Source of the DNA: Zonotrichia leucophrys gambelii
Taxonomy: Eukaryota; Chordata; Aves; Passeriformes; Passerellidae
DNA: 64,000 nucleotides
Direction: 5' to 3'
NCBI RefSeq assembly: GCF_028769735.1
Contig: NC_088178.1
Coordinates: 3,166,001-3,230,000 of the forward strand
Shown: positions 50,120 through 61,860 of the stretch, in pieces
How positions within the stretch are numbered: position 1 is the stretch's first letter
How the letters are laid out: every line of letters starts with the position of its first letter
Notes under the pieces: generated by a model
What the model was told of the DNA's origin: nothing
The model's database searches: none
The model's input: the letters and a program-made list of their open reading frames with translations, nothing else
Made by a program: the position numbers and the translations under genes

Positions 50120-53100
50120 CAATTTAGGCCAGGTGTCAGGTATTTGTCATTAGATCTGCTTGCCCTGAAGCACACAGGCATGCCTTAGAAGTCACATAAT
50201 TAGAACAGTTAATGAATGATTTTAACATTGCAAGTCCTTAAGGGTCCTGGAAACTCCGCCAGGTTTCATGAATTTCCAACTAGGTGTGAGGAAGTAATGC
50301 AAAAAAAAAAATCTAGATGATTAAAGTTCCTTCCACAGGATAAATTTACTCATTATAAGAAACCACACTTCCAAGTTATTCAAATGAAGTACCAGCATCA
50401 CCAGGGAACGTTCCAACACACTTCCATACACAAACAGCAAGAACAGAGAGAAGTCACAGATTTATTTTTTTTTAAACCCTCAGGGTTCCACTGTGATAAA
50501 GTTCTTAATGCCACACTGCTGATTAAAGCTAAACACTGATTCCAAATCAAACAAGTATCACTTTTCCCCCAACAGGAAATGCTTGAAAGATGTAAAGTGG
50601 AACGTTAAACAGGTTAAATATAAAGAATTAAAATGCTAATGCACAGCACAAGGTCTGAAATTCCATCAGATCCATGGCAGAGCAGGAGATGCAAAACCTG
50701 CAGGTCTCACACCTCTGGTGAGGGGCATAAAGGAGCAGAGAACAAATTCCCTCCTGCTCTCTCCAATTGGAACATCAGATCCTTGCTCTCTGCCAGCACC
50801 AACTGCTAAGGGAAATTAAAATGAAGTTTATTGTGAGTAAATTTTGACACCAGAACCAGCCACAGCAGTGGGTCAGGGGATGAGGTGTAACCTGGCTGTT
50901 ATGGAAGAGCTCCTGCCCACAGCCAGAACAGGAGTGACTGGCATAAGATGCCCACAAAACTAAATTAGTCCAATCCCTACACTGAAAGGATCATTTGGAG
51001 GGAAAAGACACAAAGGGGAAAGCTCAGGAGAGTGCAGCTTGTGGAAAACAGAAAACACCCAGTGGCTTAACTGAACAAATGCCACAGAAGGTGATTTGGA
51101 AGCAAAAATAATTTGGGAACAAGCTCCAAGTTGCTCAGGACCCACCACGAAATCTCTTTGTGCTTCTCCATCGTGCCAACCACCACAAGGCATTTTCTGC
51201 AGCCTTGCCCTACACTGCTCATGGCTTTTAGGAGAATGCTCCTGTGCTCTTTCAGTGACCTCCATTTACAGGCAATAAGGATGATGATGTCTAACAAGGC
51301 TCACACCAAAGCCTGCCTTGATACTCATACCCACACTCTCAACACTACTTCCATAAAATTCCACAAAAAATGTTACAAGCAACAGCCCATACACCAAACC
51401 AGCTAATTTCACTTCAGAGGCAAGGCAGGACAGACCTGACCCCCAGAACTGAGAGTTTTCCATGGGAGATAAGCAAGCTACATTTAAGGTAGTCTGGCAG
51501 GCCTGTTTTAACAATAACAAGGAAAAAATGTCCTGTATCAACAGTGTAGGTGGGAAAAGGCTCTGAGCTTACATTATCTTACTCTACTCTGTAAGAGAGT
51601 CACAGCTCCAACAATTTTACAAGATTTGGCCAACACAAGGAGTGAAAACAGCTCAGGCCCATCAGCAGTGCTGGTTTTGCCCCTTGCCCAGTGCCATGCC
51701 TTCTGCAGGAATTCACTCCTCTTCCTCCTCCACTCCCCAAGAGCAGCACATAATCCAAGTTCAAATGCTCACACTGAAATTTTACAGAATACACAAGTGT
51801 CTTCAGCTACCAGCTACTAAATTAGGTACCCAAAATACAGAAAATAAATACTGCAATCAATAAAAATGAGACACAGCCAGACTCAAAATGAGCTTGTCAA
51901 AGAATCAGACACCGAGTCCTATTCCAGACATAAAATTCCTCACTATACAGTAAGAAGAAAGCTGTAATAAAAATAAAATGACAAGGAAAAGCTATTACAC
52001 AAAAAACTGCCTTTAAAAATGATCCTGTACCACAAATGCTACTTGTGCTTTGTGAATGTAACCAATTTGACAGGAGCAGTAAGTGGAAACAGATTGTAGT
52101 AGACACACCGACGTATTTCTACTCTTCATTTAACAGGGAACTCTGACTTTTTACTGGTTTCTAACCTGAAACAAAACAACAATGAAAGAGAAGAGACAAG
52201 AACCTCACTGTGCACCAAAAAGAGTCCACAGCTGATAGCAGCTGGTTTAGTTCTTCCATTGTCTCTTTCTAGACAGGGACAGTGGCATTTCCACAGACAC
52301 AATTCCTAAAACACTGGATCTAAGTTTGTGCTGTTCATTTATTTATTTTATTACTTAATGGGTCACTGAAATTTGCACAAACTTCAATTCAACCTACAAA
52401 AACTAGGGTTTTGGAAATAATTTTAAATGCTTAAATGCAGAACGTGAAAAATTTTATTTGTTCTAAAAGCTGTTTCTTTTTACATTCAGATGATTATATG
52501 GGCTCATATCAAGTACTTACTATTCATAGAGGTGCACTTTGGATGAATAAAAAGCAGTATTAAAGAGAAAACAAAAGGACTGCCTTTGAACAGAATAAAT
52601 GCAATTTAGGTGAGACTATCTGGTGAATTATAAAAGCAGAAATGTGGTGGGGGCAAAGACAACCTGACTTGTCATCTAGAGCCCAAAAGGCAAATGTAAT
52701 CCATGACATATTGCTAGTTTCCTGTTCTTCTCCATGTCTGAGATAAATGTGCTGCTTTAGAAGACAGATATGAGAGTATCCACGCAGGTTTTAATTCAGG
52801 CTATTAACAGATGTGTGTGAACCAAAAACTCTCTTTATAATAAAAATGTTTGGAAAACCCACACCCCCAAAGGATGCCCTGCATTTCTCACAGCTTGGTG
52901 AAGACAAACTTTGCCCTGCCCATGGAACTGTGTGCAGTGCAGCTTTCCACCAGGAGTAACCCAGTTCTTTGGGCTTTGAAGAGCAAATATCCCACTAGAA
53001 AGAACAGCACCTCTGTTCAAACCAAACCAAACCAAATAATTCCCATTATCCTGTTGACAACAAAGCCTGTCAGTTCAGGTAGGTCTGCTTCAGAGCTGCT

Positions 53101-56100
53101 ATTTATTTATCCCCTCCTCACCAGTGGAATTCCACAGGAGCAGCCTAATCCTGCTGCTTTGATCAGCTGCAGAGCTGCTTGTTTGGAACAGACGGATGCA
53201 GTCACTCATCCCGTGCAGCTCCCAGCCTGGAAGTGAGCACAGGCAGCACAGAAAAGAGCTGCCTTCCTTAATTACAGACCAGGAATATTTGTAAATAAAT
53301 AAATCTACAGAACGCTTATTAAATGGGCCATTTCTTGGTAGGCTCTGAGCAGATAGTTTTTCTCCCACGCACTGAAGGGAAGCCCAGGAGATGAATTTAA
53401 GGGCGTTGGGCAGGGCTGGGTGGATTCTGCCTCCTCTTTTCCTCTCCTCAGAAACAGCTGCAGGATTTGCAACCCAACTGGGAACTTTCCTCCCCACCAA
53501 CAAAAAGTTCCCCCAAGCGTGGTGAGCAAGAGCAGCAGTGGATAAAGCAGGGAGAGCTGGCTCTCAGATGGCACACTCCCTGCTCTGTTTAGATTTCAAA
53601 TAGCTATGTGAGCCTTTGTTTTCAGTTCAAATAACCTCTTGTCACCCTCCAACGGGGGAAACTGAAGGTCTAGATAAATCAACTTTCCAAGGAAGCTCAT
53701 GGCAATGTTATGCAGAGCAGAAGGAATTAAGGCTGCACAACCCCAGTGCGAGGCAGCTGCGCTCACTTCCAACGCAGCAGAACTGGAGTCAAACTAAAAA
53801 TCCAGAAATATGACTTAGTATTAAAAAATATCAATAATGCCAGTCTTGAAGGATTAAAAACTGAATGATGACCCAACACAAATCTGTATCCAGCCCCTCA
53901 AAAAGGGAAGTTGTCAATTCTGACCATACATAACACTCAAGCGACTGAGCATTGCACGTGAAGCACTTCCTTATTTTTGCTGATTTCTGTAAATAAACTT
54001 CAAATTGAAAAATGGAGAATGACAAAACACCAGTTCCCAAGCAGCCCAAGATGTATTGCCTTAGCCTAGCCTATGGACTGGAAAATGTAAAGATAAGAAT
54101 GGGAAGAGAAGCCACAGTGGCAGTTTTCTCCACTCTGTTACAGCTAACTATTGTCATCGGACAAAAAATAATTAATTAAAATAATACCAACTCTTTGAGT
54201 TACAGTTACAAGGAACTCCTAAAAGACAAAAACCTGCACTGACCTCAGATATTATTCTGAGAGGTTTGGTTTTACTTCCTCTTTTCAAACATCTCCCAAC
54301 AGCAGAATCACATGAGGACTGCAAGGTCTGACAGACATTTGCAGAAGAACTTAAGGAAGTTGTGAATTTAGCACTATGCCCAAACTTATTCCCTCTCTTT
54401 TTTTTTTAAATTTAGATTATTTCAAGTGAATCTCTTGCAAGAGATATAAGGTGGTGATACAGCAACACTACAGAAACTGAATACTTCATTCTCTAGACTG
54501 TGCTCTCACAAGGAGACCATTTTCAAACTCCAACATGATCTTGGCTGAAGTAACAGCAAAATATTCAGAGCAAAGAGTGCAAGTAAAAAGTTTCACAGAA
54601 ATCTCATCTGCAGTGCATGGAATAAACCCCCCTGCAATATTCTCATTTTGCACTTCCAACACAGTTCAGTATAGGTCTTAACAAAAATAAAGTCCTTTGG
54701 GTACCAGAAAGTTTAGGCAAACTTGAAGCTAAAATTTGGAAGGTGCTATTCATTATTAAAAAAATAATTTGAAAGCCCACAGTAACAACCATTATCTTGA
54801 AGTTCTTGTGCCACTTCCCCTTGCTACAGCAGAGAATCACTCATTTATCTGCTACTGCACATGGTGCTTGTCCAGCAAAGGTAACAGAAAAATTGAGAGT
54901 TTGGCCAAGAGCCATAATGGCAACTCCCCTAAGCATTGGCATAACTGGGAGCTATGCTGGGGAAATTCAGAAGGCAGGAAAAGAATAATGACAGAAGCCT
55001 TTTAACCACTCCAAAGACAGAAACAGTGCATGTAAGTGAAAATATCAAATAGAGGTTGAGCTAATTATGCAGAGAACAGCACACAATTACAGCTGTAATT
55101 CCCCTTCCTCACTTGATAAAGCTCCCAAACATCTCAGAAAATAATTATCACACAGGAGAAAAGCCACCATGAGCCACGTGCTGCTGCTGAATGCAAAACA
55201 AGAGAGGAAAATTAAACCAAACCAAAACAAGAATTGTGGCCAAGGTGGTAGGAGGGTGACAGAGCAGAAACACTTCATCCCAAACTCACCCCACTGTGCC
55301 CCATACACCTCAGTAACCATGAAATCACTCCCAAAACAGATGGAGATGGAAAAACCCTCTGGCACGCCCTTCTGACCACACAAAAAGGCCCCAATAAAAT
55401 TGCCTCACATGCAGGAGACAGCAGAGTTGCCACAATTAAGGTCTGCAGTTAATTATCTCTGTAGCTTGGGTAAAGAGACCATAAACCTGCCATGAAGGCC
55501 TCGTGTTGCTACTGAAATACCAAAGTGAAGGATTTGGCAACTGAGCCCTCATGTATTATATTACCAGCAGCAGGGGAACCTTCTCAGCTGGTGGAGAGCT
55601 CCTGCATCAGCAATTCCTGACTGCAATTCCTCCTCTCCATGTCCCCAGGGAGGTGAATTCTCTGCCTGATGATTAATTCATTGCTTGGATTTGTGCTCAG
55701 GCAAGTCCAAGCCCACATCAGGCTCCTTCCAATGCTGGATTCCTCCTGAGCTGGAAGAACATCTGCTCCATCTCAGGTGCTACCACAACATCTACCCTGG
55801 AACTGAACCTGGAGGAGCTGCCTGAAAGGAGAAAAACTGAAACCGGTGCAGAGCAATTCCAGCTGAGCTGCATTTGGATCTCTAACACAGGAGGGGAAGA
55901 TTTGAAAGCTCCTTTGTCAGGACTTTTGGAGCCTTTGAGGTTGAGTTTAAAGTCCTGTTTAACACCACTGGTAGCAAACTGATCTTCCCCTGCAAGAGGA
56001 CACGGGTGCAGACAACCCCAGAGGCAAAATGATCCACCAGACTTGGATGATCTACTTCATCAATTGAGCCTTGCACCATGGTGGAAAGATTTTAAGATTT

Positions 56101-56150
56101 ATAGCTGTGCCTTGCCTGCTCCAATGCACACAAAAGATGATTGACAAACC
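50120..56150. other. Long intron-like stretch, no gene recognised
   Basis: About 6 kb of unique AT-rich DNA. At 55882-56079 a minus-strand frame starts in a strong Kozak-like context (accATGG) and runs 65 codons, but it has no family resemblance and both strands are open around it. A (TTTA)n-rich patch lies near 52335-52360. Confidence 0.5.
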
Positions 56151-56733
56151 TGTGAAAAACGCCAATCACTTGTTTTAAAATTTTAAAAGTTTAATAGTAA
56201 TAAAATGGTTATAAAAATAGTAATACAATTAGAGTAATAATAATTTGGACAGTTTGGATTAGGACAATATGAGGCAATAGAGACAAAGAGTTATGGACAG
56301 TCTGGGCACCTTTTCTGGGCAAAATAAGCCTGAAAAAGGACACAGGTTTAGCAGAGGATTAACCCTTATAAACAACAGCCTGTTGCATATTCATGCACCT
56401 CATACATGATGCATAAATTCCATTCAAACACAGGATTCTGTCTGGTCATCGTTCAAGGTGGGAAGAAGTTTGTTTTTTTCTGATAATGGAGCAATAAATT
56501 CTCTTTCTCTGAAAGATTCAGGTGTCCTCTGGCTGCTATCTTGCTGCAAGTCCTTTCTTTAAAAAAAAATATCCTACATAGCATGGTTTCTATTTTAACA
56601 TTTTTTTATAACCCAAAACTACATTTAACACACTACTTAAGAGAATTAATACAGCATAACTTTATAACACAACACATACAATATTCATTTGAATGATTGC
56701 AAAAAGCCAATCATAAAATATGCATTTTTCACA
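56151..56733 (-). mobile_element. Solo LTR of an endogenous retrovirus (583 bp)
   Basis: The ends form a 9-bp perfect inverted repeat: TGTGAAAAA at 56151 and TTTTTCACA ending at 56733. A 5-bp flanking pair with one difference (AAACC before, AAATC after) is a likely decayed target duplication. I recognise the sequence as a common passerine LTR. Minus orientation is preferred because in that direction a TATA-like TATAAGGG precedes the rest of the LTR. No internal retroviral genes are present. Confidence 0.85.
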
Positions 56734-59700
56734 AAATCCATCAAAGGAGTGTTCTTGGTGCCAAAAGAAGGGGACCACAAAAAGGACATCTGCTGAAGGG
56801 AACTGCAATAAAGCTGTGTCAGGCTCCCTGCTGCTGATATATTGCTAAAACTCACACATGCATGGGGGATTTTTGCAGGATCTCAAGTGCTGACCAGAAC
56901 CACCAGACACTTTTCAGCAGGGTCAGGACAGCAGATGGGGCTGATCAGGTGTGGCCAGCCCTTCAAGCTCAGAATCCTCTCTCTGTCCTCTCTGCCTCCA
57001 ACTGCTCAAAATTTCATGTACAATCTACATTTTACTGCCTTATCCTTTGGAACATGAAGCTTTAATAAACTGATCTTATTGATGTCGTAATAATTAAATC
57101 CAAACCATAAATGACTGTCAAAATCATCACCTCCAGCATCCAAGATGCAATGTCTATGTACACAAATACCACCTGTGAGAATTATTTAATCCAGCTTGAC
57201 CACAGACAAGCACAAGGTATTTTGATTTTTCCTTTCCCTCATCCTCCCTGGGAAGCTTTATTGTCTCTGGATGAGAGTGAACTGCAGTCTCCCAAAGGTT
57301 TCAGAAGCACATGAAACTTCCCAAAAAGTTCTTTTCCTGCACCTTTATTGACCAAGTGCAGGCAGAACCAAGGCTTCTGATGCAGAAGTGTGTTCTGCTG
57401 TGGCTGGGCAGGGGAGAAAGTCACTTTTGCCTTGGACTGCTGCAGAGCTCAAGGACCATGAAATAGCATGGAATGCCACATCAGGCTCTCAGGTTATTTC
57501 TCTCATCACTTCCTGATTGCTACTTCTGATTAACGAAGACAAAGCCACACCAAAACAGTGAAGTAAAAGCCAAATCCCATTAAGCTCTTTATAGAATTCA
57601 CTTTATAGGTCCATCAGCCAATTCTGCTCATTATTACCCCATTTTACTGCCTCTCCTGTGACTCACTCCTGCAGCTAAGCCCATAAAGGAGCTGGGTTCG
57701 CCCTCAGCAACCACACCACAACCCTGACACACAGCATTCAACCCAAAAAATTCACACCAAACTCATACCACAAATGATCCATCAGCTGGAAGAGGAGAGG
57801 ATGGAAATTAAAAAGGAGTGTTTAGAGCAGCAGTGCCCATTTTTCCCCTCTGGCTGAGCCATGGCAGGGCTGACAGGCTGGCACTGAGCCCTGTGACTCC
57901 CAGAGGGTGCAGGGATGGGATCCCAGAATCTTCCAGATTCAGCAGCCTTGGCCACATGTCAGAACAAGCCTGCAACCGTGGGACAAGGCAGATCCCAAGT
58001 TATCAGCTCACCCACACTGATCTCTGCAGCTCCTCTGCACTTTGCCCCACAAAGTTTAGGAGCATTTATAAAAGCATGCAAAAGCAATTACAGTAAAAAT
58101 AAAACCAAGGTTATAAACACAGTCTGGATGTCAAATTTGCCTCTTTTTCTATTTAGAGCTGGCATTTCAGCGTGCAGCAAATTCTCACTCCCCCTCTAAA
58201 ACGTGTGCTTGGGGCTATATAGCACATGCAAAATAAATTGCATTTATATTGGTATTTATATTCCCCTCTTCTTGGCCACACTGCCTTGCCTTTCTTGTTT
58301 AGTCAAATAGCCTGCCAGCTTCTCATCAAGAAGGAGAAATTGGTTTTCCATCTCCTAGGAGATAAACAAGGTTTCCCCCTTGCAGAGGGGAAGCCAAGCT
58401 GCTGAGTGCACAATTTGAGAACAGTCAGTGCCCAGAAAGGCTTTGCACCATCCCAGGGATGTCTGTGCCCTCTGTGATCCCAGTCACCACCCTGGACAGA
58501 GAAAAACCACTTTAAAAAGTAAATTTATGTCTTCTCAGGCAGTTTTCTTTGTGATTTTTAGTTAAACATAGACAACTGTGACTCATGGTGCTGCTGCCTT
58601 ACAACTAAGGAATTTTATGTACTCTTCTCAAACCAGAGGTTAGTAAAATATGCTTTATACCTCTCCATGGTTTTCCCTTCTCAGTTCCCAAAAGAACTGG
58701 ACTATAGGATCAGGCTTGCACACTTAGGCTGTGCTAATTCAGGGAAAAAATGTTACCACACTCAACAAAGGCGGCATAAAAAAAAATCTAAAATATCTTA
58801 ACTACATGGTCGTGTAATAAATAGAATAACATAAAAATTTTTGAAGTAATTTTTTTTACCAGTGGCTTTGTAAAATCAAGATGCTGTAGCTCTGCAGTTT
58901 TAAGCTGTAACTAAAGATTATGTATTTACAAAAAGCACATTTTAAAATTAACTCTTTGTCTGCTTGATATAAGGTATGAGGCTACAGATACAATGTTAAA
59001 AAAAAACAACACAGGTGAAATATGCAACTAGCTTTCATTTTCACTTCAGAAACGAGAAGTCACCAGGACTGGGTTGACTTTTTGCCACGTTGTTGCAAGT
59101 TGTAAAATTACCTAATCAAAGAGCCAGACCTCCTCATGTTGGGAGACCAATTGTGCAATACTCCCTGAGTGCTGTGACCTTCCTGGAAGAGGGACAGCCT
59201 CTGGTCCTGCACCACATCCCACAGAGATGTCACCACTCCATGGCCATTTTTCTGAAGCATCTCACGAGCAGCTATGATGTAGAAGAATGAGATCTCCTTC
59301 CAGGGACACTCTGCTCATTCCCTTGGCCACAGAATGAATTTTTAAAGAGAGAGAAACCAATCAACCTTAATTCATGTTGCATTATTCACTGAGTAGCTAC
59401 AGCCTCATCCAAAAATCCTAATTGTCTAATAATTCAAGTCACCTATATCAAACACAGTGCCAAAGGAATGTCTAGAAAGCCAGAGGCTGCCTCACACACA
59501 CTAAATCTTGCTGTTAAGATGTCTGGAGAAGCCTTTTTTTTGAAACAAAGCAGTAAATACTGGGCTCTTGCATAAACATGTGCAGTGCTCTCATGTGTAC
59601 AGCCACTGTGCTGCCTGGTATCTCACTGCTGTCTCAGGAGTGCTGCCTGCCAATCTTCCAGCAGTGAAAATCCACTTTCCAACCCTTGAGCTCTGACCAT

Positions 59701-60064
59701 TAGCATGAAACCTGGCACATTCCAGCAAAATTACAAGCACTGTTAATTCCTCTAAGGCATCTTAGTGTATGGGAAAGCAAATGCAGGAAGGAAAAGGAAA
59801 AAAGAAAAAAAAAGAAAAAGGGCACAGCTGGGCATTTCTGATGTTGCTGTTACTCTACATCATTAAAGAACCATCTCCATCCCTTCTGCAGCAGAAGGTT
59901 TGCAGGGAAAGCTGGCTCTAGGTCAGCCCTGGGCTGCCAGCTCCAGCTCCCTCCCTGACCTCCTGCACCTCCCCAGCTCCTGGATCATCCTGGATTTAAC
60001 ACCTCTGAGCACTCAGTACCAAAGGATGCTGAAATAAAGGGGAAAAGGGCACAGGACAAAGTTA
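56734..60064. other. Intron-like sequence with a possible conserved patch
   Basis: No gene recognised. At 58030-58370 the sequence is unique, AT-rich and contains the palindrome at 58226-58243. A purine-rich tract lies near 59787-59820. Confidence 0.45.
58226..58243. promoter_or_regulatory. Palindromic ATGCAA-AATAAA-TTGCAT element
   Basis: Perfect 6-bp inverted arms separated by six bases, giving two opposed octamer-like half sites. Function is inferred from form only and chance is possible. Confidence 0.2.
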
Positions 60065-60434
60065 CAGAGCAAAATGTGAAGGGTCTAGAGGAGAAACCAT
60101 CTGAGAGAGGCTGAGGGCTTGTTCAGCCTGCAGAAAAGGAGACTCGGCACAATCTTCATCTTCCTCATGAGGGACAGGCACTGATCTCTGCCCTCTGGTG
60201 CCCAGTGACAGGGAGGGAATGGCCTGAAGCTGGGTCAGGGCAGGGTTAGGTTGGGTATCAGGAAATGTTCCTCATCCAGAGGGTGTTTGGGCACAGGAAC
60301 AGGTCACAGCACCAAGCCTGACAGAGCTCAAGGAGCATCTGGACAGAGCTCTCAGGCACAGGGTGTGACTCTGGGGATGGTCCTGGGCAGGGATAACAAG
60401 AGCTGGGACTCCACATCCCTTCCAACTCAGAACC
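60065..60434 (+). mobile_element. CR1 LINE, 3' part, interrupted by an LTR
   Basis: Forward CR1 in order: 'gtgaagggtctagaggag', 'ttgttcagcctgcagaaaag', 'ggaatggcctgaagctgggt', 'cagagggtgtttgggcacag', 'ctctcaggcacagggtgtga', 'cccttccaactcagaacc'. Its last few bases ('ttctatgattca') are found beyond the LTR at 61003-61015, so the element is split. Confidence 0.92.
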
Positions 60435-60996
60435 TGTGCAAACCCAGGGCACCACAGGGAATATTTCTCCATCTGCTCTGGGGTGCCCTGACCCCCAGGG
60501 CAGCACTGACTTTGACCCTCACTCATGGAGAAAGTTTCCTGGACTTCAAGATAGACTGGAATCCACAAAAGTGTGAAATAGATTATAGAGAGCAGTGTAG
60601 GTGCATCACTTGGTGAGAAATTTAGGGTTTGGGATTTTTAGTAAGTTGTGGATGGAAGCAAGATGGAGGGCACAGGGTGTGGTCCTGGGTTTCTTCTTCA
60701 TGCTTCTTCTTCTCCATGGGTTTGGGTGTCATTTTGTAATTGGGCAGAAAAGTCCACATCAGGGGCTCTTTGGGATCAGTTATTGGGTTAAAAGGGAAAT
60801 AATCCAGGTGTCAGTTCTTAACTGGATAGTTTAGTCTTAAAAGACCTTGTAATAAGAGATTGTTGGCCATTTTGTGCCTTCTAATGAAAAGCTACTGAAC
60901 TCACAGTAGTCAGACTGTTTTCACCTGAGTCTGAACATGAATTACTGTCTCAAGTGCCTTCAATCCAGACCCAGAGAAACAACTGGGACACCCACA
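60435..60996 (+). mobile_element. Solo LTR (562 bp) nested in the CR1 tail with perfect 6-bp target duplication
   Basis: The segment starts TGTGCAAACC and ends GACACCCACA. AGAACC occurs on both sides, at 60429-60434 and 60997-61002, and the CR1 tail resumes immediately afterwards. This fixes the boundaries to the base. Six bases of duplication indicate a class II (ERVK-like) integrase. Landmarks shared with the LTRs at 11603 and 12365 include AAGATGGAGG, a CTTCTTCTT patch and AAAAGTCCACAT. The plus orientation follows from the alignment to the 12365 copy. No internal genes remain. Confidence 0.92.
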
Positions 60997-61002
60997 AGAA
61001 CC

Positions 61003-61015
61003 TTCTATGATTCAA
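61003..61015 (+). mobile_element. Displaced 3' tail of the CR1 at 60065
   Basis: 'ttctatgattcaa' is the octamer-type CR1 3' terminus, separated from the body by the LTR insertion. Confidence 0.8.
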
Positions 61016-61619
61016 TAAACAGTCTCTTCCCAAGCCTTGAGCTCTTAGGTACACCTAGGACTCGAGTTCTTCACTCAGCATGAATGTGTCAGAGCAATCT
61101 GAGCTGCTGCTCAGAGCACAGCAAAAGGCTGAAGGTTTGCTCAGCAGCAGCACAAGTTTCCAGGCTTGTCCACACAGATGAAGCAGAGAATCAGCCAGGA
61201 GCTTTCCATGAGGCAAATGGAAAGGGTGAGGAAGTCCAGCATTGCCACTGACTGCAATCACAAGTTCCTTCATAAAGAAATGGTCATCAACCTGCCAAAG
61301 CACCTACCCCCATGAGCTTCTTGGTTCCCTGTGTGGTCCCACAGCACCCCAAGAGCCCCAGGGAGGCTCCCACTGCCTCCAGGAGACTTTCTGGTTTATA
61401 AGAAGGCAGGACAGGACCCTGAGCACACCAGCAGGTCCTGAATGTGCTCTCAGACCACAACTTGAGGACCTGTGGTCTGTGGGACAGTAATGACATCCAA
61501 CCTTGTACTGGCTGGTTGTCTCCACAATCAACTTTCAATCACCCAGTTAGCCTGGGGACAGACTTTCCAACAGAGCCTGTTGTGTTAGGACAGGGGATAA
61601 TGGTTTCTATCTGAAAGAG
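61016..61619. other. Unassigned sequence between CR1 copies
   Basis: GC-moderate. Open frames on both strands show no recognised domain. Confidence 0.45.
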
Positions 61620-61860
61620 GGTCAGTTTAGATGACATATAAGGAAGATGGTTTTTTCACAGTGAGGGTGGGCAGGCCCTGGCACAGGGTGCCCAGAGAAG
61701 CTGTGGCTGCCCCATCCCTGGAAGTGTCCAAGGCCAGGTTGTACACAGCTTGGAGCAACCTGGGACAGTGGAAGGTGTCCTTCCCATGGCAGGAGGGCTG
61801 GACTAGACGACCTTTATGGGTCCCTTCCAACCCAAACCACTCTCTGATGCCATTCTGTGA
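61620..61860 (+). mobile_element. CR1 LINE 3' end, forward
   Basis: Forward CR1: 'cacagtgagggtgggcagg', 'cccagagaagctgtggctgc', 'tggaagtgtccaaggccagg', 'tggaaggtgtccttcccatg', 'tcccttccaacccaaacca', ending in 'cattctgtga'. A frame over it reads as the CR1 RT tail ('FFTVRVGRPWHRVPREAV'-like). Confidence 0.95.

Noticed and set aside
51081..51100. Possible preceding XPR1 exon ('ccacagaaggtg')
   Set aside because: Only 12 bases agree with the expected reverse complement, and the flanking codons and splice sites do not fit.
55882..56079. 65-codon minus frame with a strong Kozak-like start
   Set aside because: Short, no family resemblance and open on both strands. The start context alone is not evidence.
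59090..59290. 66-codon plus frame that reads somewhat protein-like
   Set aside because: No recognisable motif and no convincing splice sites.
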